NCBI RefSeq assembly: GCF_006494715.1
Contig: NZ_CP041151.1
Coordinates: 1,364,001 to 1,428,000, forward strand
DNA from: Shewanella sp. SNU WT4
GTDB lineage: Bacteria > Pseudomonadota > Gammaproteobacteria > Enterobacterales > Shewanellaceae
Length of the DNA: 64,000 nt
Direction: 5' to 3'
In this document: in pieces, positions 1 to 8,135 of the stretch
How the letters are laid out: each line of letters begins with the position of its first letter
Position numbering within the stretch: the first letter of the stretch is position 1
Program-made: the position numbers and the translations under genes
The notes under the pieces: model-generated
The model's database searches: none
Told to the model about the DNA's origin: nothing
What the model saw: only the letters and a program-made list of their open reading frames with translations

Positions 1-1469
1 CTAATTTCATCTCTGAGGTAGGAGTTTGCTTCTGGTGATCGCCATCTAAAGGGTAATTTAGGGCTACTCACTAATCTAAATAGTGACGCGCCACATAAAT
101 TTCCACGATTGCTTTTACCAAATAACACCCATGTCGTTGCCTGATTTGGTGTTGGACGTTTGATCCATGTCATCATTAACGATTTAATAGAACAACGATA
201 TTTTCTAGCCAACCACTTAGCGAGTTTCCAGAAAATAATACGATCAATTTTGCTGTAAACTTTCGCGGTGTAATCAGTATGTCGATAAAATTGTGCCCAA
301 CCCTTAAGTTTGCGATTGAGTTGTTCCACTTTGTCTATCTTGCTACAGCTATGATCCCCTGATAAAGCCTGACTCAATGAATGAGAAAATGCTTTGGCTT
401 TACCGTTTGGAATACCAGTCACCACTCGCATATTTCCCTTAGGTCCACGCTTTCGAATGATCCTATGTCCGAGAAATATAAAACCGTCATTCACATGTGT
501 AATATGAGTTTTATCCATATTTAACGTGAGTTGCAGCTTACCTTCTAGGAAGTGTCGACATTGGTCACGAATTGCCTCTGCTTGTTGTTTATTGCCTTTG
601 ACAATCACTAGAAAGTCATCAGCATAACGGCAATAAGCAACGGCAGGTTTCCATTGTCTGTTTTCCTCAACCGCAGGTTTTCGCTTGATTTTGATACTGT
701 GGTTCCAGTACCAGCGGTCTTTACGGGCTTTCTTGCTCAAGTAACATTTATCCAAATATTGATCGAACTCATTAAGTATTATGTTTGACAATAACGGAGA
801 AATTACACCACCTTGTGGTACGCCTTCGCTTGTTGCACAAAATAGGTTACGTTCAATGTGTCCAGCTTTAATGAAGCGCCAAAGCAAATCATTAAATCGA
901 CGGCAGTTGATCCGTTTACGAACACATTTCATCAATAATCGATGGTGAACTGTATCAAAATAGCTTGATAAGTCTCCTTCAATTATCCAGCGACCTCGAG
1001 GCTCATTGGATTCGGTCATTTGTAGTTTAACCGTGCGAATGGCGTGATGGACACTGCGCTCTGGTCTAAAGCCATAGGACAACGAATGAAAATCATTTTC
1101 CCATATCGGCTCCATTGCCATGAGCATGGCACGTTGAACTATTCTATCCCTAAGCGTTGGTATACCTAAAGGACGTAGCTTTCCATTGGCCTTGGGAATA
1201 TAGATCCGTCTAGCAGGCATCGGTTGATAGTTACCTGACAGCAGATCATCTCTGATCTCATCAAGATAACCAGCCAAATAAGCCTGTATATGAATCTTTG
1301 TTATTCCATCAACACCAGGCGTTTTAGCACCTTTTGAAGAAAGCGTTACTTCAGCCGCTTGGCGAAGCCAATGCGGGTGACTGATAAGGCGCAGCAGTCG
1401 ATTAACGCGACGCGTTTTATCGGTTGCTGTCCATGTTGCTAATTTACGTTGCTGTTCGCTGATTATCAA
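1..1469 (-). CDS. ltrA: Group II intron reverse transcriptase/maturase (C-terminus cut by window edge)
   Basis: This is the intron-encoded protein that assists splicing and copies the intron RNA into DNA during retrohoming. About 489 codons are visible and the frame stays open to the left edge. Family motifs occur in order: TPGVDG and RPLGIPTLRDRIVQ near the N-terminus, SYGFRPERS, GVPQGGVISPLLSN, and the catalytic YADD box at about residue 282. Then comes a maturase (X/GIIM-like) segment with KLKGWAQFYRH. An endonuclease domain, if present, would lie outside the window. The start is uncertain. An in-frame TGA at 1478-1476 blocks extension, and the first usable codon after it is TTG at 1469. 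An ATG just upstream reads ATG AAG TGA in this frame. The protein looks intact over the visible part. Confidence 0.9.
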   Translation of the reverse strand, partial: MIISEQQRKLATWTATDKTRRVNRLLRLISHPHWLRQAAEVTLSSKGAKTPGVDGITKIHIQAYLAGYLDEIRDDLLSGNYQPMPARRIYIPKANGKLRPLGIPTLRDRIVQRAMLMAMEPIWENDFHSLSYGFRPERSVHHAIRTVKLQMTESNEPRGRWIIEGDLSSYFDTVHHRLLMKCVRKRINCRRFNDLLWRFIKAGHIERNLFCATSEGVPQGGVISPLLSNIILNEFDQYLDKCYLSKKARKDRWYWNHSIKIKRKPAVEENRQWKPAVAYCRYADDFLVIVKGNKQQAEAIRDQCRHFLEGKLQLTLNMDKTHITHVNDGFIFLGHRIIRKRGPKGNMRVVTGIPNGKAKAFSHSLSQALSGDHSCSKIDKVEQLNRKLKGWAQFYRHTDYTAKVYSKIDRIIFWKLAKWLARKYRCSIKSLMMTWIKRPTPNQATTWVLFGKSNRGNLCGASLFRLVSSPKLPFRWRSPEANSYLRDEI

Positions 1470-2132
1470 AGGTCTTCACTTCATTAAGGTCAGGTAATTT
1501 GCTGACGCAAATCAATTAAACTGTGTCCCTTCGCCATGTAATGGGCTTTCCCCATCTCAGACTACTACGAACACTCCGCCAGCTTGTTTGTCATCAGGGT
1601 CATGCTCCCTTAGCATTCAAAACAAACCTTCCCCGGTTTATCTACCTGAACTCAAACATATTGGGGTGGATGCCGATCGCAGTCTTTGACCTTATCGTAC
1701 TGTAAGGTGATGATGCTTAAACGCAGAATTGTGATTTAACGTTTATCCATTAATAAGTACATATTTATTACTCATTAATTCGGCAATAGTGCCCATACGT
1801 TTAGCACTATTGCAGCACCATATTGCCTGTTAATTCGTGTAGGCAATGGCGACTTTTCAGCCCATAGATGCGGGTTAACCGGTTCATGTTCTTCATCCGT
1901 CCAATACTTAGTCTAGAGGAGCATCTTGGCTTAACGAATTCGCCTCACTCCCCGTTGTCAGCGAGTTACATCACCTTATCAGCATACGATAAGTCACTGC
2001 CGCTCAGACTCAACTATCTGCACAACCAGATAGTGCCATAAACAATGTAGCTCCTGCCGTAGTGTTCATGTATTTCAGATAGACTCGTGGTTCGTTAAAG
2101 CATTCCATGCTAGTGCTGAACTCCGGGCACAC
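1..2132 (-). mobile_element. Group II intron, 5' part; 3' end lies beyond the left edge
   Basis: The intron is read on the minus strand. It begins at 2132 with GTGTG, which fits the bacterial group II 5' consensus GUGYG. It interrupts an IS3-family transposase frame just after the codons for WVGDVTY, so the exon-intron junction can be placed to the base. About 660 bases of non-coding DNA (2132-1470) follow before the reverse-transcriptase frame, the size and position expected of ribozyme domains I-III. No gene is seen in that stretch. The reverse transcriptase then fills 1469-1, and domains V-VI and the 3' exon are outside the window. The 5' end and the protein are seen directly. I did not fold the RNA or assign its structural class. 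Confidence 0.88.
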
Positions 2133-2475
2133 CGTAGGTGACATCACCAACCCAAACTTCATTCGGAGCAGTGACAGCGAATTGTCGACCTAGGTGATTA
2201 GGGATTTCAATGTGTTCTAGTGTCGCTTTTCGGTATTTGTGCTTAGGTACCTGACAGCTAACTATACCAAGCTCCTTCATCAACTTAGTGGCGCGATAAC
2301 GGCTTAGCGAGATACCTTGCTGGCTAACCATATCTGCAATCGTTCTAGCACCTGCCGAGCCGTTACTTGCAGTGTGTACTTCGCTAACTAAACTTCGAAG
2401 CTTTACTTTATCTGCGTTTATGGTTGTTGGCCGTTTTCTCCAATACTTGTAACTACTACGATGAATACTGAACAC
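2133..2475 (-). pseudogene. IS-A transposase OrfB, N-terminal part, cut by group II intron
   Basis: This fragment is the N-terminal part of an IS3-family DDE transposase. It has the HTH-21-like region ([33 protein letters not shown]) and then WVGDVTY, which holds the first catalytic Asp. The intron begins two bases into the next codon, so the second Asp and the Glu are missing here. The frame is open upstream to the slippery run A7G at 2571-2564 at the end of orfA, so the native protein was probably made as an OrfAB fusion by -1 frameshifting; 2475 is only the first start-like (GTG) codon. If the intron splices, the transposase could still be made from spliced RNA, but the IS-B insertion in orfA would still block fusion synthesis. 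Confidence 0.85.
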
Positions 2476-2522
2476 TTCACATAATGTTTTTATGCTGTAG
2501 CTCTGCCTGAGTTTCTCAATTA

Positions 2523-3633
<1,111 letters not shown>

Positions 3634-3647
3634 AAATTCGAATCGTT

Positions 3648-3938
3648 CTACTTTTGATTCTTCGCGAAGTAGGTGGCCGCCTTTTTTAAGATGGCTAAAT
3701 CCTCAGCTTGGTCGGCTAACAGGCGTTTTAACTTGGCAACTTCAGCAGCAAGCTCGGCTTCGCGCTGGCTAGTTGTCGATTTCTTCTCAATGGCAGAGCG
3801 CCAGTTATAACGTTGTGATCCGTAGATTTTGAGCTGCCTAGCAGCTTCAGCAACACCGACACGTTCGGCTAGTTTCAGGGCTTCAGTTTTAAATTCAGCA
3901 GTGTGGGTCTTGCGGGGTTTTTTGATTGTCATATTCAC
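3648..3938 (-). CDS. IS-B OrfA (HTH transposition protein)
   Basis: This 96-residue IS3-family OrfA has an N-terminal helix-turn-helix (THTAEFKTEALKLAERVGVA, then EAARQL) and a C-terminal coiled coil rich in Leu, Ala and Glu (AELAAEVAKLKRLLADQAED). Near its end the codons TTA AAA AAG contain the heptamer A AAA AAG (3687-3681), the canonical -1 slippery site used to make the OrfAB transposase; orfB is in the -1 frame and open from that point. OrfA alone usually acts as a DNA-binding regulator of the fusion. Confidence 0.93.
   Translation of the reverse strand: MNMTIKKPRKTHTAEFKTEALKLAERVGVAEAARQLKIYGSQRYNWRSAIEKKSTTSQREAELAAEVAKLKRLLADQAEDLAILKKAATYFAKNQK
3681..3687 (-). promoter_or_regulatory. 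Programmed -1 frameshift site of IS-B (A AAA AAG)
   Basis: In the orfA reading frame the run is split TTA AAA AAG, which fits X XXY YYZ. The -1 frame downstream is open into orfB. This is the usual IS3-family way of joining the two products. Any stimulating stem-loop downstream was not modelled. Confidence 0.8.
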
Positions 3939-3995
3939 CTCGTTAAGTCATTTTACTCACTTAGCGTGGTGTCCAAAAGTATTGGATCAGATCAT

Positions 3996-4076
3996 TGAGT
4001 AATTTTGGTCTAGTACTAGTTGTGCAGATTCGAGTTTAAATTCTGCACTAAACAGTCTTCTTGTACGTTTTTTCAT
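3996..4076 (-). pseudogene. IS-A OrfA, N-terminal 27 codons
   Basis: The fragment reads [20 protein letters not shown] and ends at LDQNYS, a typical start of an IS3-family OrfA helix-turn-helix. It stops at the IS-B insertion point. Without the rest (2750-2523) the frame runs a few bases into IS-B and ends at a TGA. A possible ribosome site (AACAGGTGAC) precedes the ATG at 4076. Confidence 0.85.
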
Positions 4077-4135
4077 AGTGTCACCTGTTAACTTATGAGG
4101 TGATGATATCACCTCTAACTAGGTGGCCAAATTCA

Positions 4136-4597
4136 CCGTACCACTTCAGCTCACTCAAGATGTTTGAGGCCTAATTTGTCCCAACGTTAGTCCTCATTAC
4201 TTTCCATTCTTTTGCTTTGATAGTTTCGTTACTGCTAAAAGCTCAAATACCCATCGCCGCTAATAACCACATTTCGCTATTGCTAATGGCAAAATTTATA
4301 TACTTGTTTGATAGGTGTTTAATTAATGAACATACTCTCAACACAAGTATTTTGCAGAAAATGCAAACTAACCTTCTGATTTTTAATATTTACCTTTGCG
4401 GTACGTTTGATGTTATCACCTTATAGAAGTGAGATTTAGACGATTTAAACTTAGGTAAGATCATAAGTTCACTTATGTTTTTTTACGTATGTCTCATTTT
4501 TGAAAACAAGTTAGCAAAAAGTGTGGGTTAGGTCGCGACTATATTCCTAAGCTAAGGCTATATTAGTCGAGATGATAGCTTAAGGAGAAAAGCTCAG
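4136..4597. other. AT-rich stretch without a supportable gene
   Basis: About 460 bases lie between the presumed tip of IS-A and the HlyU-like regulator. A 69-codon frame at 4217-4426 has no recognisable motif, weak start context and a composition like the surrounding AT-rich DNA, so it is not called. The right end holds the probable promoter and operator of the regulator. Confidence 0.6.
4537..4568. promoter_or_regulatory. Possible operator before the HlyU-like gene
   Basis: An interrupted inverted repeat has outer arms GACTA and TAGTC and a near-palindromic core CCTAAGCTAAGG. It lies about 30 bp upstream of the ATG at 4598. ArsR-family repressors bind such imperfect palindromes and often control themselves. 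The arms are short, so chance is possible. Confidence 0.3.
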
Positions 4598-4906
4598 ATG
4601 AATATTGAATTAATCCAGCAACGAGCAGATCATGCCGTTGTGTTATTGAAGGCTCTAGCAAACGAACGTCGTCTATTTATTTTGTGCTATTTACTCACGG
4701 AAGGGGAAATGTGTGTAGGCGAGATGAACAAAAAATTAGGACTGAGCCAGTCTGCTTTATCACAACATCTTGCTTGGTTGCGTAAAGATAATTTGGTGAC
4801 TACCAGAAAAGAAGCACAAACTGTCTATTACTCACTGAAGAGTGATGAAGTAAAGGCAATTATTCAATTGCTGAATAACCTTTATGGAACTCATCAAGCT
4901 GCTTAA
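4598..4906 (+). CDS. hlyU: HlyU-like ArsR/SmtB-family transcriptional regulator
   Basis: This small winged-helix DNA-binding protein has 102 residues. The segment VVLLKALANERRLFILCYLL, then the recognition helix LSQSALSQHLAWLRKDNLV and the wing TTRKEAQTVYYSL, match the HlyU/YgaV branch of the ArsR family. No metal-binding ELCVCD motif is present. HlyU of Vibrio has two cysteines linked to redox sensing. Here the first is kept (Cys30, FILCYL), a further Cys39 occurs (EMCVGE), and the C-terminal one appears to be Gly (LYGTHQ). A strong SD (AAGGAGAAAAG) precedes the ATG. It converges on rpsT, with a shared bidirectional terminator. Targets in this organism are unknown. Confidence 0.85.
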   Translation: MNIELIQQRADHAVVLLKALANERRLFILCYLLTEGEMCVGEMNKKLGLSQSALSQHLAWLRKDNLVTTRKEAQTVYYSLKSDEVKAIIQLLNNLYGTHQAA

Positions 4907-4922
4907 TAGTTTGAAGTTATAA

Positions 4923-4949
4923 AAAAACCGGCCTAGGCCGGTTTTTATA
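4923..4949. terminator. Bidirectional terminator between hlyU and rpsT
   Basis: A perfect GC stem (CCGGCCTAGGCCGG) is flanked by A5 on one side and T5 on the other, so it can stop transcription arriving from either convergent gene. Confidence 0.9.
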
Positions 4950-4963
4950 TATAAACGATAAAA

Positions 4964-5230
4964 TTAAGCAACTAGTGCTTTGATCTTAGCGTTCAAGCGA
5001 GCCTTTTGACGGGCAGCCTTGTTCTTGTGGATCAGGCCTTTAGTCGCCATACGATCTACGATAGGCTGGGCAGCGTTAAACGCGGCAACAGCTGTAGTGT
5101 GATCGCCTGCTTTAATAGCAGCGATAACTTTCTTAACGTAGGTACGTAACATTGAGCGACGGCTGGCGTTATGCTGGCGACGCTTTTCAGATTGAAGCGC
5201 GCGCTTCTTTGCAGACTTGCTATTAGCCAA
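4964..5230 (-). CDS. rpsT: 30S ribosomal protein S20
   Basis: S20 is a primary binder of 16S rRNA in the small subunit. The 88 residues are very basic and match the family from end to end ([43 protein letters not shown]). The start codon is TTG (5230-5228, reading TTG GCT AAT AGC), as in Escherichia coli, where the UUG start takes part in S20 autoregulation; the same control is inferred here. The gene is divergent from murJ, the common arrangement in gammaproteobacteria. Confidence 0.97.
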   Translation of the reverse strand: MANSKSAKKRALQSEKRRQHNASRRSMLRTYVKKVIAAIKAGDHTTAVAAFNAAQPIVDRMATKGLIHKNKAARQKARLNAKIKALVA

Positions 5231-5552
5231 GGTGCAACTCCTAAAAACTGGGATTAATATTTTTCAAAGGCCGAGGAATATGCCCGCATTTTGTGTTTTT
5301 GTCAATGCTGATGAATGAATATCAGTCATTAAATCAAAATAATCCAACCTGACTTGGCTATCTTCAACCCAACTCGTGTAAGATGTGGCGCAATTCTACC
5401 AGCAAATGATGTGCTATGACAGAGTGAGTGATGAATTTTTACGAACTGGCGCACATCCACCTACTTGTGTAGGGCTTAAAACACAGAAAACACCAAGGAT
5501 TGGCTTAAAAAGTCACCGATAATCGCCATTAATAGTTTTTTGAGAGGCTCAT
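5231..5552. other. Divergent promoter region between rpsT and murJ
   Basis: This stretch of 322 bases has no credible gene. It must hold the rpsT promoter and leader on the minus strand and the murJ promoter on the plus strand. I did not find unambiguous -35/-10 pairs and do not assign any. Confidence 0.6.
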
Positions 5553-7124
5553 TTGAGTAATAAATTAATGCGTTCTGGCGCAATAGTCAGCGCCATGACG
5601 TTCATTTCACGAATTTTAGGCTTAGTTCGTGACATGGTGGTTGCCAATTTAATGGGGGCGGGCAGTAGCGCTGATGTTTTTTTCTTTGCCAATAAAATTC
5701 CTAATTTTTTACGGCGTCTATTTGCAGAAGGCGCGTTTGCCCAAGCCTTTGTGCCAGTGTTAACCGAATACCAAGAAAAAAATACTCCAGCAGAAACCAA
5801 AGAGCTTATTGGTAAGGTGTGCGGCACCTTAGGCGTGTTAGTGACCGGGGTGACTCTGGTGGGGGTTATTGCATCCCCAGTGCTTACCGCATTATTTGGC
5901 GGCGGTTGGTTTTGGGCTTGGCTTAATAACGAGCCTGATGGCGCCAAATTTGAACTCGCGTCATTAATGCTTAAAATCACCTTTCCTTATCTGTGGTTTA
6001 TTACCTTTACTGCACTAGCCGGCGCTATTCTCAACACTCGTGGTCGCTTTGCGGTATCAGCCTTTACGCCAGTATTTTTGAACATAGCCATCATTAGCGC
6101 GGCTATGTGGATATCGCCTTCGATGGCAAAACCTGAAATAGGTCTGGCCATCGGGGTATTTTTAGGCGGCGTTGTCCAGCTTTTGTTCCAAATTCCGTTT
6201 CTATGGCGTGAAGATGCGCTAGTGCGTCCAAGTTGGGGCTGGCATCACCCTGGCGTAGTTAAAATCAGAACCTTGATGATCCCCGCCTTGTTTGGGGTGT
6301 CTGTCTCACAAGTGAACTTATTGCTGGATACCTTTATTGCGAGTTTCATGATGACGGGATCCATCAGTTGGCTGTATTACGCCGACAGATTACTTGAGTT
6401 CCCGTTAGGTATTTTTGGTATTGCCATCGCCACCGTGATTTTGCCTGCGTTATCAAGGCGTCATGTCAATGATAATGGAGAAGGCTTTAAAGCCACTATG
6501 GATTGGGGCGTAAGAGCCATTTTCCTTTTGGGTATGCCAGCTATGATAGGCTTGATTTTACTGGCTAAACCTATGCTTATCGTGTTGTTTATGCGCGGTG
6601 AGTTCGACATGACAGACGTTAATATGGCGTCTTATGCACTGGTCGCTTACGGTTCGGGCTTATTAAGCTTTATGATGATTAAAGTGTTGGCGCCTGGTTA
6701 TTACTCGCGTCAAGACACGCGAACGCCGGTGCGCTTTGGTATAATAGCTATGGTGAGCAATATGGTGTTCAATATAGTGTTGGCCATACCTTTTGGTTAT
6801 GTGGGGCTCGCCATTGCGACTTCTATGTCAGCCCTATTAAATGCTGGCATGTTATATTGGGGTTTACATCGCCAAGGTGTCTATCAAGCCACTCGCAAAA
6901 CAGTTTGGTTTTTTGTTAAAACCTTAGTGGCGACGTTGGCTATGGCTGGCACGCTATTGTATATGATGCCAGAGCAAGGCCAGTGGTTAGACTGGCATAT
7001 CGGTGAGCGCACTCTGGAATTAGTTAAATTAATCGGGCTTGGCGCGGGTGTTTACCTTCTCATCATGATTATTTGTGGTGTCAAACCTTGGAAATTGCAC
7101 AGTGGTGCTGATTCTCTTGGCTAG
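5553..7124 (+). CDS. murJ: Lipid II flippase MurJ
   Basis: MurJ moves lipid II, the undecaprenyl-linked peptidoglycan precursor, across the inner membrane. It is 523 residues long, close to the family norm, and hydrophobic throughout, with about 14 membrane segments expected of the MOP/MviN fold. Family signatures include SRILGLVRDMVVANLMGAG near the N-terminus, FFANKIPNFLRRLFAEGAF, and YYSRQDTRTPVRFGI in the second half. The start is TTG (TTG AGT AAT AAA), with GAGAGG seven bases upstream; an ATG five codons later is possible but lacks as good a ribosome site. The gene is first in a co-directional run with ribF and ileS. Confidence 0.96.
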   Translation: MSNKLMRSGAIVSAMTFISRILGLVRDMVVANLMGAGSSADVFFFANKIPNFLRRLFAEGAFAQAFVPVLTEYQEKNTPAETKELIGKVCGTLGVLVTGVTLVGVIASPVLTALFGGGWFWAWLNNEPDGAKFELASLMLKITFPYLWFITFTALAGAILNTRGRFAVSAFTPVFLNIAIISAAMWISPSMAKPEIGLAIGVFLGGVVQLLFQIPFLWREDALVRPSWGWHHPGVVKIRTLMIPALFGVSVSQVNLLLDTFIASFMMTGSISWLYYADRLLEFPLGIFGIAIATVILPALSRRHVNDNGEGFKATMDWGVRAIFLLGMPAMIGLILLAKPMLIVLFMRGEFDMTDVNMASYALVAYGSGLLSFMMIKVLAPGYYSRQDTRTPVRFGIIAMVSNMVFNIVLAIPFGYVGLAIATSMSALLNAGMLYWGLHRQGVYQATRKTVWFFVKTLVATLAMAGTLLYMMPEQGQWLDWHIGERTLELVKLIGLGAGVYLLIMIICGVKPWKLHSGADSLG

Positions 7125-7169
7125 CTGTTATATAATCCGCCAATTTGCGTTGGCTGCTACTGGGGTCAT

Positions 7170-8105
7170 ATGGAATTAATCCGCGGCATACATAACATCT
7201 TACCGGCGCATCGTGGTTGCGTATTGACCATAGGTAATTTTGACGGTGTTCATCGAGGACACGCCCAAGTTATTTCAAATCTATTGGCTAAAGCTAAGCA
7301 ATATCATTTGCCAGCGGTGTTGATGACCTTTGAGCCGCAGCCGCTTGAAATGTTTGCTGGCAACGAGGCTCCTGCACGCTTAAGTTTATTGCGTGATAAA
7401 TTGCTGCTGCTTGATGAATTAGGTATAGATCGCGTCTTGTGCGTGCATTTTAATCGCCGTTTTGCGTCGATGACGGCCGAGCAATTTATTGAAGACTTGC
7501 TGGTAAAGCAGCTAGGCGTTAAGTATCTGGTCGTTGGCGATGATTTTCGTTTTGGGCGTCAGCGTCAGGGCAATTACGAGATGCTGTGCAAAGCCGGAGA
7601 GCGCTTGGGGTTTGCCGTCGAAAGCACTCAAACCTTTATGGTGGGTTCGCACCGAGTGAGTTCAACTGAGGTGCGTCAACAATTGGCGCTTGGTCATATG
7701 GAGCAAGCCAGACGTTTACTAGGACACCCCTATATTATTTGTGGCCGAGTGGCTCATGGGCAAAAAATTGGCCGCACTATTGGCTTTCCTACGGCTAACA
7801 TAGCCTTAAAACGTCAGGTAGTACCGGTGCGCGGCGTGTTCGCCGTTAGAGTGTTTTGGCCAGACAGTGACATTTATGAAGGCGTAGCTAATATAGGTTT
7901 TCGCCCGACAGTCAATGGTCAACAGTGTCAGCTAGAAGTGCATTTATTTGATTTTAATGAATCACTGTATGGTAAGAGTATTGAGGTAGAATTAGTGGCA
8001 AAGCTGCGTGATGAGCAGCCATTTGATTCCCTCGAAGCGTTAAAAAAACAGATTTTAAATGATGCGGATAAGGCGAAAGCCTTATTTAGCAATGATGCAA
8101 GCTAG
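7170..8105 (+). CDS. ribF: Bifunctional riboflavin kinase / FAD synthetase
   Basis: RibF phosphorylates riboflavin to FMN and adenylates FMN to FAD. The 311-residue protein has the N-terminal nucleotidyltransferase domain (LTIGNFDGVHRGH, then FEPQP and VGDDFRFGRQRQGN) and the C-terminal kinase domain (GRVAHGQKIGRTIGFPTANI, GVANIGFRPTV, LEVHLFDF). It lies 45 bp after murJ and just upstream of ileS, the usual order in gammaproteobacteria. No FMN riboswitch is seen ahead of it. Confidence 0.97.
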   Translation: MELIRGIHNILPAHRGCVLTIGNFDGVHRGHAQVISNLLAKAKQYHLPAVLMTFEPQPLEMFAGNEAPARLSLLRDKLLLLDELGIDRVLCVHFNRRFASMTAEQFIEDLLVKQLGVKYLVVGDDFRFGRQRQGNYEMLCKAGERLGFAVESTQTFMVGSHRVSSTEVRQQLALGHMEQARRLLGHPYIICGRVAHGQKIGRTIGFPTANIALKRQVVPVRGVFAVRVFWPDSDIYEGVANIGFRPTVNGQQCQLEVHLFDFNESLYGKSIEVELVAKLRDEQPFDSLEALKKQILNDADKAKALFSNDAS

Positions 8106-8135
8106 CTTGCTAGCTGAGTGAATGGTATGGGATCA

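Noticed and set aside
4217-4426. 69-codon open frame between IS-A and the HlyU-like gene
   Set aside because: No recognisable motif, no clear ribosome site, AT-rich DNA of the same composition as the flanking non-coding sequence. Probably chance.
8118-8135. Upstream start for ileS (adds MNGMGS)
   Set aside because: The protein aligns with known IleS only from [10 protein letters not shown] at 8136, and that ATG has the natural spacing from ribF.
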